Shown one piece after another: positions 1 to 12,429 of a DNA stretch of 64,000 nucleotides. How positions within the stretch are numbered: position 1 is the first letter of the stretch; the number at the start of each line of letters is the position of its first letter. The notes under the pieces are model-generated. The model was not told the DNA's origin and did no database searches. It was given only the letters and a program-made list of their open reading frames with translations. Both the position numbers and the translations under genes were made by a program. Source of the DNA: Otis tarda (lineage: Eukaryota; Chordata; Aves; Otidiformes; Otididae); assembly GCA_026413225.1 (NCBI GenBank), contig CM048552.1:60837001-60901000 (forward strand), written 5' to 3'.

Positions 1-846
1 CCGCGGCCCCGACCCCACCTCCGTGGGAGCCAGCAGCCGACCCACGAGTGACTTCCACGGGAGCTATAGCATCCCCTACCCCCGGGTACAACCACATCCC
101 TAGTGCCCGCTGCGCTCGTACACTGGGAAAATAACGTCGGCATTAGGCAGCTCGGAGCTCACACGAGAGATGATCACCACCAGGACCACCCCGAGCCCCT
201 CAGCCCCCTTAAAACACCCAGGGATGAGGCGGGGGGAGGGGGGGGTCGGATCCGCCAGCCACCCCCACCAACTTGGGCGAGCCGGGGCGAAGTCGCCCGC
301 CGGCCGCGGTGCCCCTGACATCCTCAAAAAGCGAAAAGCAGCAAAGCCGAGGGCCCGCAGCCCCGCTGGCGGTTGGCGGGGAGAGGGATGGGGATCCCCA
401 TCTCAGCGGGGACGGACCCGACCCGCAGGGGCCAGGCAGCTCCCGGCGCCGCTCTCCGCCGCGGCGGGCTCGCCGGCCGGTGCTGTCTCCCGTTTTCCTT
501 CCCCCAGACATACGAAATAACGCGGAAAATAATAATTTAAAAAACAAAAAAAAAAACCACCAAACCCAAACTTTCCTCCCTCCCGCGGGAAGTTTCCCGC
601 GGGGGGCCAGGCGACCTTCCCGCGGCTGCCCCGGGCGGTGGCCGGGACGGGGCTGCCGGGCGCTGCGCCCGCCGCTGCGGCGCCGGGAGCCCAGAGCCGG
701 GGCCGGCGGCAACCGGCGAGGGGTTCCCAGGGCGGCCGCCACCTGCGCCGGCGGGGAGCGGGGCCGGCGCGGAGCCGGGCGCTGGCCCCCGCGGGGTTGC
801 GGTGGGGTCCCGGTTGCCGGTGAGGTCGCGGTTGCCGGTGCCCTAC
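1..846 (-). other. CHST11: CHST11 intron 1, 5' end
   Basis: This is the start of the long first intron downstream of the CHST11 donor at 846. The part next to the exon (about 560-846) is still CpG-island sequence, GC-rich with many CG dinucleotides. An A-run lies near 540-556. I see no further exon. Several open frames on both strands here come only from the GC-rich composition. Confidence 0.8.
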
Positions 847-964
847 CTGGGTGCAACATACTTTGGAAATAGAAGATGACGAGGATGAAGGAGCCCACGG
901 AAGTGACCAGGACCATCCTGCACACCCGGTTCATCCTCATTACTTCCAGCACCGCCGGCTTCAT
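847..964 (-). CDS. CHST11: CHST11 first coding exon (chondroitin 4-O-sulfotransferase 1), 5' part only
   Basis: CHST11 transfers sulfate from PAPS to the 4-O position of N-acetylgalactosamine in chondroitin, in the Golgi. Seen: an ATG at 964 (minus) opens 39 codons plus one base, then a consensus donor (CCAG then GTAGGG, intron from 846 downward). The peptide starts [13 protein letters not shown] and runs into a hydrophobic segment, residues about 18-34 ([11 protein letters not shown] core), after a short basic cytosolic end. This is the type II signal anchor of the family. It ends at SMLHP with phase 1, so the next residue is G-TN, fitting the Val that follows HP in human CHST11. From memory, 34 of 39 residues match human CHST11. 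The catalytic domain (PAPS-binding 5'-PSB and 3'-PB motifs) is encoded in later exons outside the window to the left. The exon lies in a CpG island, as expected for a first exon. Reading through the donor gives a longer frame, which is intronic and ignored. Confidence 0.95.
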
Positions 965-1640
965 GGCGTTGCCCGGCGGCGCAGAGAGGGGCGGCACGGC
1001 CGGCGCTGAGAGCCGCTCCGCGCCCAGCGGCGCTCCGAGGTGCCGGGCAGGAGCCGTCTCCTCCTCCGCCGCCGCCGCGCTGGAGGATGCCCGGGCGCCC
1101 GCGCCCCGCACCGGGGGGCGCTAATGCCTGCGCTGGGCGTGACCACGCCGCGCGCCAGGCGGAGGGGCGCTCTGCGCCGCGCGGGGTGGAGGCGGGCCAG
1201 GCGGGGAGCCGGGGCGGAACGCGCCCCCCCCTTTCGCCAAAGGGAGAGATGGTCCCGCCCGGCAGCGCCGGCGGCGGCGGCGGTGGCAGCGGCGGGCGGG
1301 GACGCGCCGGGCCGCCTCGAGGGGCCGCCGCCGCGGGGCGCGCTCGCCAGGGGGAGGGGCGGGGCGCGGCGCGGCGTGGCGTGGCGCGTGCGGGCGCCGC
1401 AACGGCCGGCGCTCAGGGAGGAGGCGGCTGAGGGAGGGCGGGGGAAAGGGGGGGGGGCTCGGTGGTCCTGGCAGGCGTCGGACGGGGGCTGGCGGAGTTG
1501 AAGGCCCCTCCGCCTGTGAATTTGACCAGCTCTGGGTTGCTCCCGCCCTTCCTCGGGAGCTTTGGGTCCGCCGGCGGGTGAGCGAGGAGCCGGCCGCCAC
1601 CCCACGCAGGGCCGGCCCTCCGTCGCCCCGCGTGAAGGGG
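965..1640 (-). promoter_or_regulatory. CHST11: CpG-island promoter and 5' UTR of CHST11
   Basis: Dense CG dinucleotides run from about 560 to 1640 and fall off sharply after it. The CHST11 start codon is inside the island. Upstream (rightward) there are GC boxes of the Sp1 type (GGGGCGGGGC near 1350; CCCGCCC near 1254 and 1541), and I see no TATA box placed to serve the exon. The transcription start cannot be fixed from sequence, but 5' UTR is expected just right of 964. A run of ten G at 1448-1457 within other G-runs could form a G-quadruplex. Long frames across this block on both strands are composition artefacts. Confidence 0.8.
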
Positions 1641-4600
1641 GCTTTTCCCCGCGCCCCGAATTTCTCTCAGTTCTCTTCTCCCACATTTTTTTTTTTCTTG
1701 TATGTGTGGTGCCTGTCACTCTGTCAATCCTAAACGCCTTCTTCCAGGTCTCCTCTCGCTTTGGGACTCTGCGAGACATTCTTTTATAAGCCGGTCCTTG
1801 TCGCCGCTTCTTCTTCGGCTTTGCACTGTCCCGACCGGTTACTGTTAATATTTATAGTCGGTGTAAACACTGACTTCCAGTAGCACTGAATCATCCCTCA
1901 CGAAAACCGTGCCACCTGGCATGCCAGAAATGAAAGGGGTTGGGTTTTTTTGTTTGTTTCTAAGTGCGAGACTTTTAAGTTTTCTGAATTGCTCATTTGT
2001 CTGTGGAAAACAAATGGTTCTTCCCCCACGCTTCCTCCACCGAAGTCTACCTCTCTCGGTGGTTGGAGAGGAACAACAGGCGATGAGATACGAGACCCTA
2101 CGTGGGAGGAATGCAGAAGAGCCTTGTGCAACCGAACAAAAGGCGTCTGCCTTGTCCACGCGTGCATCCGGGTTTGGGACGTCTGGGGCCTCTGGTGAGC
2201 CGGGGGGGTGCACGAGCAACTGCAGGTCGGCTGAGTCCTGAGCTAGGTTTCTTGAGTAGAGCTCCCAAACTGGGACTATCCACTCGCTCAGAACTGGACG
2301 GGTGGTGAAAAGTGCATTGGTGAATGAAATCAGCTTCTTAGCGATGTACCATTTATCCTTGCACTGTGTTAACTGTTCTATTTGTTCCTCTGATGCACCC
2401 AAATACTGATTTGCTATTGCTTTTCTTCTTGCTAAAGTGAAAATCATTTTGCTGATGCTGATACCATCTTCATGTGTAAAAGGATTTTGTTCCCCTCAGT
2501 TTTTCTGTCAGTTTTTCTGACGTGGTTAAGGGGAGGGGTCTTTAACATGAAAATAGCCCTAAATAGCCCAAAGCTAGGAAGCAAGTAGGGTAAAATACAT
2601 TTTAAGCTAAAAAAAAAAAAAAACCCCAACCCGCTCCCCCTACTCCCCTCCCCCCAAAATAAAAAAAAAAACAACCAACCAAACCAAAAGATATGAGTAT
2701 TCCTCCCTGGGTAACGGTTACAGAAAAATGGAAAGTCATCAGGGTTTTCCATTCAGACTTTCCAAAAGCCAATTAAAAGGATTTTACCTCAAGAATAAAC
2801 CAATAATTAAGCAGACATTTGTAACAGAGTAGATTATTTAGGCTTGGCCTAGAGTTCCTTTTATTAGAAATAATTTCCATCGTTCATTAAGGTTTTACAC
2901 AATATTAATTTTGCTTATTTTCTGTAGATTTTTTTCCAGGTTTTTTTTTTTTAGCAGTTTTGATATGCAGTGAGCATTTTCTAGTCTTGCTAATGTAAAG
3001 AAAACTTTAAATTTATTTTCCTCTGTTAAATCCAAACCTCAAATGTAACACAAAAGTGTGCTATCAAAAAGAAGTAGTAATACGTAACGCATGAAAGTGG
3101 CGAATTTTTAAGTCAGTCAACAAAAGTCAACCAGAAGCACAGCCTGGCATTTCAGCATCCATCAGTCAATACATATGCTGCAACACAATAGCAACTGCAA
3201 TATTTTAACAGAAAGAACTGGACTGTATCCAGGAACGTGGATAAGACACCGAGGGACAAGGGCAAAAGCCTGGAACTCAATACTCGGACAAGTAACACAA
3301 GAAGAGTAACGCTTTACGCTGCTAGAGAAGGTGGTGAGTTGCTCTGTGTGACTTAACAATAGTTACTCTTTTTTTTCTGAGCATCATCCTCTGATGGAAT
3401 GATGGAGCGTTTTAAAGCAGCAGGAAGAAAATCACCAGCTGCGTTGCCGTTTACTATTAAAAGAACATTGTAAAGCAATACCTTAATTACGGACGTTGGC
3501 GATTACAAACTTAACATCCATTTGCACGCTTGCAGCATCTCTGCAAATTTCAAACTATGACATCCTTTCTAATGTCTGGTGAGTTAGGACAATTAAATGC
3601 AGCAGCCTGTTTTTTTAGAGATCCACAGAGCTGCACTGTGGTTTTCCTGCAGAAAAGAGCATAATCGAGGGAACACAAGGCAACGCAGTTGTCTTTTCAG
3701 ACAGGTGCCAAGTTATAGAACAGGTAGATGACACACAGCTCAGGCACTTCTTCTAAAGCATACCTCCGAGTGGAAGCTTCAGCAGCTGCAGAGCAGTAGG
3801 GAGTCCTCGCATAGTACTGTAGGTGTGATCACTTACCATTCCCATGGTAATAACCAGCATTCAATATCTCTGAATAAAAATAGTCTCATCATCCAGGAGA
3901 CTTCTGGAAAGAAAGACTTAAGAGATTAAGAACCAGATGCCAGTGACATCAAAAGAAGGTCCAGACAGTGTTTTGTAGATTATTTTGTATAAAAAAAAGT
4001 TTTTTTTAAAAAAAACCAACAAACCAAAGCCACCCACATCACCATTTATCGATAAATCTCTAAAAACAGCAAAACTGCAGTGGAAAAACAGCACAGACAG
4101 AAATACAGTGTGTGGTAAACTCAGGATGCAATTTATCAAAAAATAGCAAGCAGGCTAATCTTGAAGAGCATGTTGAAATGTGAACCACAAAACCATTAGA
4201 AAATAGGGGTATCTGTGAGAGACATACAGGCGTCTATGCAACTTTTCATCTGTAATGAAAGAATCTCAGAAAAAGTTGCTTTGTTTTATACTGATTAGCT
4301 GCATCCTCTTAAAAACAGAAGGTGAATTTTTTAGAGAATGTCTTCAAGGGGAGGTAACTAGTATTATTCAGGGAATTTGCACAAGCTTTTAGGTATGTAA
4401 GCCTTCTTCAGATCTGAAACAGAAACAGCCACTTTCAGACTGTCTATCCTTAGATGTTTTATGAATCCGGTCCCATCACAACTCTTACCACCACAAGGTG
4501 AAGCAGTCTAATTAAGTGGATTAGAAAGTCTTCTGGACATGTCTCTCTGGTTATATGCTATGGGGATAGTTTTTAACTTCCTCTCCCTAAAACAGCCACA

Positions 4601-7600
4601 CTGTAAAGAAACTGAGTCTTGGGTTTTGGCCCGTAAAGAAAAAGGACTTTGCTTTGATGATTCCAGCCAGTCAGTGGACCTTTCATTTGACCAACTGCCC
4701 TAAACTGTGCTGTCTGAAGGTAGGAAGTCAAACAAAAAAAAAGACCTTTGTTAACGGTCAGGCACCTCCCTACCTTATACCTTGTAGGGCCTTGTAGTGC
4801 AACCAAAGATTGCCTGTCAGTCCAATCGTGTTCAGCAACATTATTCTGTTAATGTATGATAACTGGCTTTTAAGATCCTGATCCTGATCCCATTTTAAAA
4901 AGTCACTGAGAACCTCCTTACCTCAGCTGATTTCAGTGGAAGTAGGACAAAGCTCCTTTACCTACAGATTTCTTAGTCAGCAATTCACTGTATGCATGAA
5001 TAAAAGGCCACACACTCCAGGAAGCTACCACCATAGAAAAATATAAAACAATTATTTCTGGAGCTAGGCAGATGTCTTACCCTCTTCCTCTTCACTCCAA
5101 ATAAGAAACCACACACATCTAAGGTTCCCAAAGCTGAAAAATCTGCTGTGTTTCTGAAATACCTTGTCCTGCATCTTGCATTTTCTACAGTGATGCCTTA
5201 GTTAATGCCTTTATACCCTGCGCAACCTAAATACTGAATTAGAAGAAAAGCCCGTGTTCTTGCAGGATCTAACCCTTGGTTCTGGGTAGATCTCCAGTGC
5301 CCTTTTCCAGGAATATAAGGGTTACCTTTTTTTTTCAGATTTTTAAAATACTCTGTACTAGATGTCACTCTGCTACCCAGCTGGCTTCCTCCTATATCTC
5401 AGAGAGGATTTAATCTGTCTTCATTCTAGACAGAACAAGTTTATGGCTTCTTGGACTGCATGCCTCCCAGGTAATGCAAACCAGACTGAGGAGAGGCAAT
5501 ATTTCTAAGAATGCAATGTGTATTATCTGAACAATCATATCTAAAAGGCATTGTTGTCTCCAGCTCCCCTGTACTGGTAGGCCACAGGTTAATTTTGTGT
5601 TTTATTTGTCCATTAAGGAATTACAGCTTCCTCCCTTCCTCACAAAACTCACTAGTAGTTTTCTCCTGTGGTGGGAGAAGATTCTTCCCTTCTCTGAGGA
5701 GAGTTTGAAAAGCAGGAGATAAGGATAGCATTTCCAGGGCCAAATATAGAGCCACTCCCATCTTCCAAATGCATGTGGTACCTTTATTATTATCTAGTAG
5801 TAATCTTTATTATTAACTATTTGTTATTTTTATCCTCAATAGAAAATCACCCAGGCAAGCTTTAGGAAGCTTCCTTCTAATGCAGACCCTTGCAAGAAAC
5901 GTTTTTGCCAGAATATTACATACCTGGTCTGCAAGCGCACCGAACTGTGCTGCTAATGTCAGTTTGCTGACAAAAACAGATGAACATGCCTGTGTCTCTT
6001 AAAAACAGGAACAATGCTGTACCTTTAAGTGACTTCACAATGCTGACAAAAGTTTCTGTTGTAGAACTGGCTTGATTTAAAGGTGACAGAATACAGGATC
6101 ACGGTTAAGTTAAACAAGATACTTGAAAAGACAAGCATGCATTGGGCTTAACTAAATAAAATAAGGAAAAGCAACCAGGAGAAGCAATATGTGATGTCTT
6201 TCAAGATTAAAGTAGGACCTACAAGCAAAATCTGTGGTTGATGGAAGACCACTGTGATATTAATTGCAAAGCTCTTAGTTAAAAGACTTGGAGGAGACAG
6301 GCATAGAAGCTATGTTTTAAGTTTTGCTTTGAAGGATGCAGTTTCTAGAGGTGATAGATGCTTACAGCTCTGCCCACTCTGATCAACAGCTGTAGTGGAT
6401 CAAACCCACTGGTCCAGCACTGTCCAGGACAATGTCACTGGCTTCAGAGGAAACATCAGTAAGCCCTGCAACAGGTAGCAGTGGTCAAGTCTGCCAAAGG
6501 CCTGACGTTTGCTTGCAACATTTATTAGCTAGAGCTTGGCTTTTGTCCTGCAATGCAAATGGCTGCTCTTGGGGAACAACCCCCGAAAATAAAATCCAAG
6601 AAAAATTCCAATGCATCCTGTCACCACAGCTACAACCAGAGCAGCCAACACAAATTCCTGGCCAAAGCAGACACTAAAATATTTGCCAAGTTCCACTGAA
6701 GCTTAGCTCTCTCTTTTTTTTTTTTCGCCCTATATGCACTTCCTTTACAGTTTTCTCCATTGCTAGTTAAGGACACTTTTTATGAAGTGAAATGATCGGA
6801 CAAATAACAAATGTAAGGGCCAAGGCAGCTGCAAGGCAAGCTGTTCTGCCCATGCAAATTCCCCTTGTAGTGAGTTAGTTGTGTTTGTTAAAAGAACTTT
6901 TAAATGGACAAGTATTTTCCCCAGTGATGGCAGCGTACCCTTAAGCTGCACTGAAATTCAGATCTCTTTTTCAACTGACCTTAGGGCATCATCTGAAGTG
7001 TGACTCAGAGCACACAGAGACTGAAATAAGGAGGAATTACTGTTTTTTCATAGGGTTGCTCATCCTAATTCTATTCTCAGACACCAGGGATTACTCATGC
7101 TCTTCAGAACATATTGCTGGCATCCTGCTATGCTGCTCATTAGACACAAGGGTCTCAGAATGAAACCTGGTAGCCAGGAAGGGAGGATGCAGTAGCTGTT
7201 GGCTAGCAGAAGCAGCACTTCACCAAGACAGTACAAACAGCATATACTTTACAAAACATAAGCATGCTTGCTTCATTCACCCTGGAGCGCTTCCTCAGGT
7301 GAAGTCCAAGCAAGCTACTTTCAGGAACAAATTGATTTGCCTCCAAGAGTTGGAGTGGCTTATATATTACTCTGGGGGGAAAAGAATCCAGCTGAATAGG
7401 AACACACACACACATACTTAAAAAAGAAAACCCATTTTGCAGAAGACGTTAAGAGAATCATAGGAGTAATTCTTATGGGAGGAGAGGGGGAGGAACAAGG
7501 AAAATAGCTGCCCCACCCAAAAAAAAAGCAAAAGGAAACTGGAAAAACAGTTACTTACACTGTCACCGTTCTACTTTTTTAAATTAAAGACAAAATAGTC

Positions 7601-10254
7601 TCCTGTGTTTAGGGATTTTAAAAGTGCCTTAACATGATTGTTTGGCTTTTCTGAAACAATCTCTAATTATTTCTGATTTTGTAAGTAATTTGTTGATATT
7701 TTCTGTAAAGCATTTCTTTCAAAACCATTATTACTGTCACCAGCTCTTACATTCCATCCAGCTGGTCTCCAACTGGTCAAATGTCAATACGTGGTTAGTC
7801 AACAGAAAGGAATACATATTTACATGACACAATTCATTTGCCCTATTTTGGACATCTAAAGTGCAATGAGATGAATCATGCCCTAAAAGTTCCTATCGAC
7901 TGAAAAGCTCCTGGATGTCTAGCTCTGCTACAGATACCTATATTGTACATGAGAAAGGTTAGGTGAAACAAATCCCAACACAGGTGTCTAAATCTGTTTT
8001 TGTTTTGAAGAAAATGCTGCAAGTCTTATATTTTCTGTACTCTAATGTTCAGCATTATGTCCTGTTTTCTTGTCACCTACCTTACAAAATACCTTGCAGT
8101 TAAAAATGAGAGACACTTTCTTCACTAGTAACTTAAGCATGTTAATTTCAGTAGAGGTTGTCTTAGGTCAATAATATATCCTCTCTTTTCCTATATTTCT
8201 TCTGCACAAAAAAAAAAAAAAATTCAACTAGGCACAAATACAAAAATTTTTCCTTTATAAAAAGTTTCCTATTTAAAGTCTTAACTCTATCTCAAAATTC
8301 AATACCTTCATACAAGATTTTAGTTCATTATGATCACCAGAAAATCCTTTTTTCTTTTTTTTTCCTTTTTTTTTCCTTTATGCTAAAACTGAAGATGAAG
8401 ACATATCTTCTTTACCTGGAACTTGTTCAGAATACCATTTTAAGCCAACAGATACTGGAGAAAATCCTTTGTTATTTTTCAGTGATGAAACAAGTTCTGT
8501 GCAATTTTTCATTCTAATTTACGTGTGTAACTACTACGTGTTCAATTTAAGCACATATTTTATTTAAATGTATGCTTAAAGTCCTTAGGACTTACATGTG
8601 TTGAAGATTTTCCAAAATCAACAGCAAGTCAACATAGTTTCAACTGGGAAGTCACATACCTCTTATGTTGTTATGCTTTTCCTGTCTCATTCCTCTAACA
8701 TTTGCACTAGGAGAAAAAAACACTGCAACCAGTAGAAGTGCAGGTGTAAAAAACAGATCCAAGGTTGAAAACTTTTTTTTTTTTTTTGTGCCCAAAGGAC
8801 AATTGCAGTACTGAAAATCATCAGACTGAACAAGAGAGGCAGCTATTCATACTTACAAGTAGGACTTCTCTCGCTGTCTACACTGCATTGACCTTAGGCT
8901 TGAGAAGTGCTATGAGGTGCTTAACTGAAAAGCACTATGGGATTATAAGGAGCAGTTTAGAAACACTCTAAAAGAAAAGCATTTTCTAGAGCTAATTAAA
9001 TGCTAGGTTTTTTTCTCTTTCACCATCCCTCCTCAATTAAAAGGTGTGACTTCAGGGACTCTTTCTATTTAAAGGCTGTCTAGGTGATATTACAGAGAGG
9101 GAACAGAGATAATAAATCACACAAGCAGCTGTTGCAATAATATTATCCAACCTGTAAAGACATTTTTCCAAATCACTTCACACATTCGTCACTCCGCTAG
9201 TATTGCATCTAGATAATGAGCTGCTCCTTACCTTTCCCCTCCGGTGTGACTCCCCATTCTTATGAACCGCCTACGCTAGAGTTACGATTCCAACTGCACT
9301 ATGAAATCTCTGTGAAAGAGAACACAACTCAGCTCCAGCAAAGAAAATCTATAAACCCTGTTGATAGCTGACTATGGAAAGCCACAGCTTACATAGTGAA
9401 GCATATCTTGACCTAAAGAAGAGAAAAAGTATGAGTTTACTACTAATTTAACCGGACTAAGAAAAATCAGCACAATTAGAAAGGTTACGCAGTTTTAGTA
9501 ATTTGATAAGTCTGTCTTCAGCAGTCTAGAAGGCAAAAAGGGATATTTATGTCACCTTTCTTCTGAACAGCAAGTTGACAACTTCTTACAGAGCAACAGC
9601 TTGAACGGTTTATGAAACATAGGCCATAATTCTATCAAAGCTTATCTCTTCCTGGAGATGGACTAGGATAATATATCCATATTGACTCTACAACATCTGT
9701 CAAAGGCTGATGAGGAATAAATACCCTTAAGCTGTCTGTCTGACCCTGCGCAGGAAGAAGAATGGCCATTTGCTCTATATGATTCACTGTCAAACAAAAA
9801 AAAAATCAGAAATGCTTTCTGGAGGCTTCATGCTGCCTCATTACTTTCTTGTAGTCTATATTTTTAAGTAAAACCAACAGAGAGTGCATATATGTAGTTG
9901 GGACTACAGAAGTTTACAACTTTGATGACTTTCAAGCATGTGTTAATTCCCTTTTCACTGGTCTCAAAATCAAATCATGTTGCAAATGCATCCCGAAAGA
10001 CACATTGGTTTTCCCCCCAAAAAAACATTTAGCTAACCCTAAGAAGAAAATTTTCTGTCAATGCAATTGCAAACTGTCCTTTCCAATGACACAAAAAGGA
10101 CTTCAAATCACTTTATAAATAACAACTGCTAGTACAGTGTCCATTTGAAGTGAGAGAATTTCAAACTTAGACTATTGAAAAACAAACTGATCTACTGACA
10201 GAGTGCCACCCTTTCATTAAATCATGCCATGCAATTAAGCCAGCATTTCTTAGT
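1641..10254. other. Intergenic sequence upstream of CHST11, no gene seen
   Basis: This is AT-rich single-copy-looking DNA with short homopolymer runs (A-runs near 2610, 8210 and 9790; T-rich runs near 2940, 8350 and 8773) and a short CA run near 7401. I found no recognisable exon, RNA gene or repeat family. Old decayed repeats or conserved noncoding elements could be present but need alignment. Confidence 0.6.
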
Positions 10255-10318
10255 GACATTTTCTTAGAGGACATCAGCCACTGGTGGACATTTTCTTAGA
10301 GGACATCAGCTACTGGTG
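10255..10318. repeat. 32-bp tandem duplication
   Basis: Two adjacent 32-bp units (10255-10286 and 10287-10318) begin GACATTTTCTTAGAGGACAT and differ at a single base (CCACTGG against CTACTGG). This is a simple local duplication, not part of a longer array. Confidence 0.9.
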
Positions 10319-10477
10319 GACCAAGAGATTGGTGTATGGTCAGGAGATTGGTTCAAGGAAGTTGTCGTCTCCACTCGGTGCTAGCTGTTCATTCTCACCA
10401 AGACAGGAGATTTCTGTTACCTTTGTATGTGTGTCATTTACCAAATCAACTTTCTGTGTGGCCATACTGCAACAGAG

Positions 10478-11258
10478 TGTGGTGAGTTAACCTCTCCCAG
10501 CTGCTCTCTTGCTCCCCCTCCTCAACAGGACAGGGACTAGAAAAGGAGATGGAAAAGTTCATGAGCTGAGATAAGGACAGGGAGATCACTTACCAATTAC
10601 CATCATGGGAAAAACAGACTCTGCTTGGGGAAGATTAATTAAATTTATTACCAATTAGAAATAGAGTAGGGTGGTGAGAAACAAAGACAGAACTTAAAAA
10701 ACCTCACCTTTCCCCCAGCCCTCCTTCTTCCCAGGCTCAACCCCACTCCTTCAGTCTTCTACCTCCTCCTGCCCTGAGGGAGGTCACTCCGTAACAGTTG
10801 CTCTCTGCCCCTCCTTCCTCCTCACATGGTTCCCCTGCTCCAGCATGGGATCTTTCATGAGCTGCAGTGTGGATATCTGCTCTGATGTGGTCCTCCATGG
10901 GCTGCAGGGGGACAACCTGCTTCACCATGGTCTTCTCCATGGGCTGCAGAGTAATCTCTACTCCAGTGCTTGGAACACCTCCTCCCTCTCCTTCGTCACT
11001 GGCTTGGGTGTCAGCAGGGCTGTTTCTTTGAATTTTTTTCTCACTACTCTCTCTCACAACTGCTATGCAGCATGTTTTACCCTTTCGTAAATACATTTCC
11101 ACAGAGGTGCCTCCAGCTTCACTGATGGGCTCAGCTTTGGACAGCAGTGGGGCTATTCATGGGGGGTTTGGAGCTAGCTGTGTCTGGCATGGGGACAGCC
11201 TCTGATCTCTTCTCACAGAGGCCACCCCTGCAGCCGTCCCAATACCAAAACCTGGACA
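10478..11258 (-). mobile_element. Solo LTR of an avian endogenous retrovirus, family 1 (minus orientation)
   Basis: Fossil element. Read on the minus strand it begins TGTCCAGGTTTTGG and ends CTCACCACA, giving canonical TG...CA ends. An AATAAA-type signal lies close to its 3' end (10630s). Flanks are CAGAG (10473-10477) and CAGAA (11259-11263), a 5-bp target duplication with one mismatch. No internal retroviral region adjoins it, so it is a solo LTR of about 780 bp. It contains a degenerate block with the phrase TCCATGGGCTGCAGG, shared with the longer LTR family in this window. A 5-bp duplication fits an ERVK- or ERVL-type source. The family name is not assigned. Confidence 0.75.
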
Positions 11259-11275
11259 CAGAAGTCCAATACACT

Positions 11276-12429
11276 TGTTGTGGTTTTGTTTAGTGAGGGG
11301 GGGCCTAAGGTCGTAGCTTCTGTAGGAAACTGCTAGAAGTCGCTCCCCTTTGTTCAGTGAACTCGGCCGGGCCTAAAGCAGATCAGCTGCTGGCCAAGGC
11401 CGAGTCAATTGGTAGCAGAATGTTCCATGATAATGCCTCTGCGATAACGTATTTAAGAAGGGGAAAACAGGAAAAAAAAAAGAGAAGATAAGATGTGAAG
11501 AAGCTGAACGGGGGCAGAGGCGGAGAGGGGGAGGCGCAGGCCTCATGGGCCTTGCAGGCCTCACCCTCTGGCCTCTTGCCAGGCAGCCGACTGGGCCCGA
11601 CTTAGCCCGGCCTGGCTGCAAGAAGTGGAGAGGAGATGAGCTGGATGATGTGAAGAGATTCTGAGAGGCGTCTGCCAGCCTGTTGTGAAGAACTTTTCTT
11701 GTGAGAGGAACAGCTGCAGACGCCAAGGTCAGTTCAGAAAGAGGGGGAGGAGTAATGCGGCTCCTGGCCAAGATTCCCCTGCAGCCTGTGGTGATAACCA
11801 TGGTGGAGCAGGTTGTCCCCCTGCAGCCCATGGAGGTTCACAGAGGAGCAGAGATCCACCTGCAGCCTGTGGAGGACCCCACGATGGGGGAGGTGGATGC
11901 CTGAAGGCGGCTGTGGCTCATGGAGGGCCCACTGGGGCAGCCGTTCTGGAGAGACTGCACCTCGTGGAAGAGATGACACAAGCCGGAGCAGTTTCATGAA
12001 GGACTGTGGCCCGAGGGAGGGACCCCATGCTGGAGCAGGGGAGGAATGTGAGGAGTTCTTCCCCCGACCATGAAGCAGCGGCATGAAACAACGTATGATG
12101 AACTGACTGCAACCCCCATTCCCTCTTCCCCCCTGTGCTGCTTGGGGGGGAAAGTAGTAGAGATAATGTTAAGCTCGGGAAGAGGGAGGGGTGGGAGGAG
12201 GTTATCTTGTTCCCCATCTCATTCTCCTGCTAGTTTTAGAAATAAATGAATAGTTTTCCCCAAGTCGAGTCTGTTTTGCCCGTAATGGTAACTTGAAGGA
12301 TTTCTCCCTGTCCTTATCTCAAGCCTCGAGCCATTATTTCTTATATCATCTACCCCTATTCTCTCGGAGGGTGGGGGGAGTGAGAGACAGACTGCGTAGT
12401 CTGGTCCTGATCGGGGCTGAACTACGACA
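11276..12429 (+). mobile_element. Solo LTR of an avian endogenous retrovirus, family 2, copy 1
   Basis: Fossil element of about 1.15 kb. It begins TGTTGTGGTTTTGTTTAG and ends GAACTACGACA, with TG...CA ends. An AATAAA signal lies near 12240, before the U5-like end. The flanks share CACT (11272-11275 and 12430-12433). Other copies of the same family lie at 26646-27799 and 45142-46255 and align from end to end. A degenerate internal minisatellite (TGCAGCCCATGGAGG-like units, 11780-11900) accounts for the open frames here. It is non-coding and not flanked by an internal region. It is moderately young by its similarity to the other copies. Confidence 0.85.

Noticed and set aside
209-1111. 300-codon minus-strand frame covering the CHST11 exon
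   Set aside because: Only 847-964 matches CHST11 and it ends at a clear donor. The rest is CpG-island sequence read through the intron and 5' UTR, with Pro/Arg/Ala-rich content.
961-1779. 272-codon minus-strand frame and other 100-plus-codon frames in the CpG island
   Set aside because: Stop codons are rare in GC-rich DNA. Composition is Arg/Pro/Ala-rich and frames overlap on both strands, with no domain.
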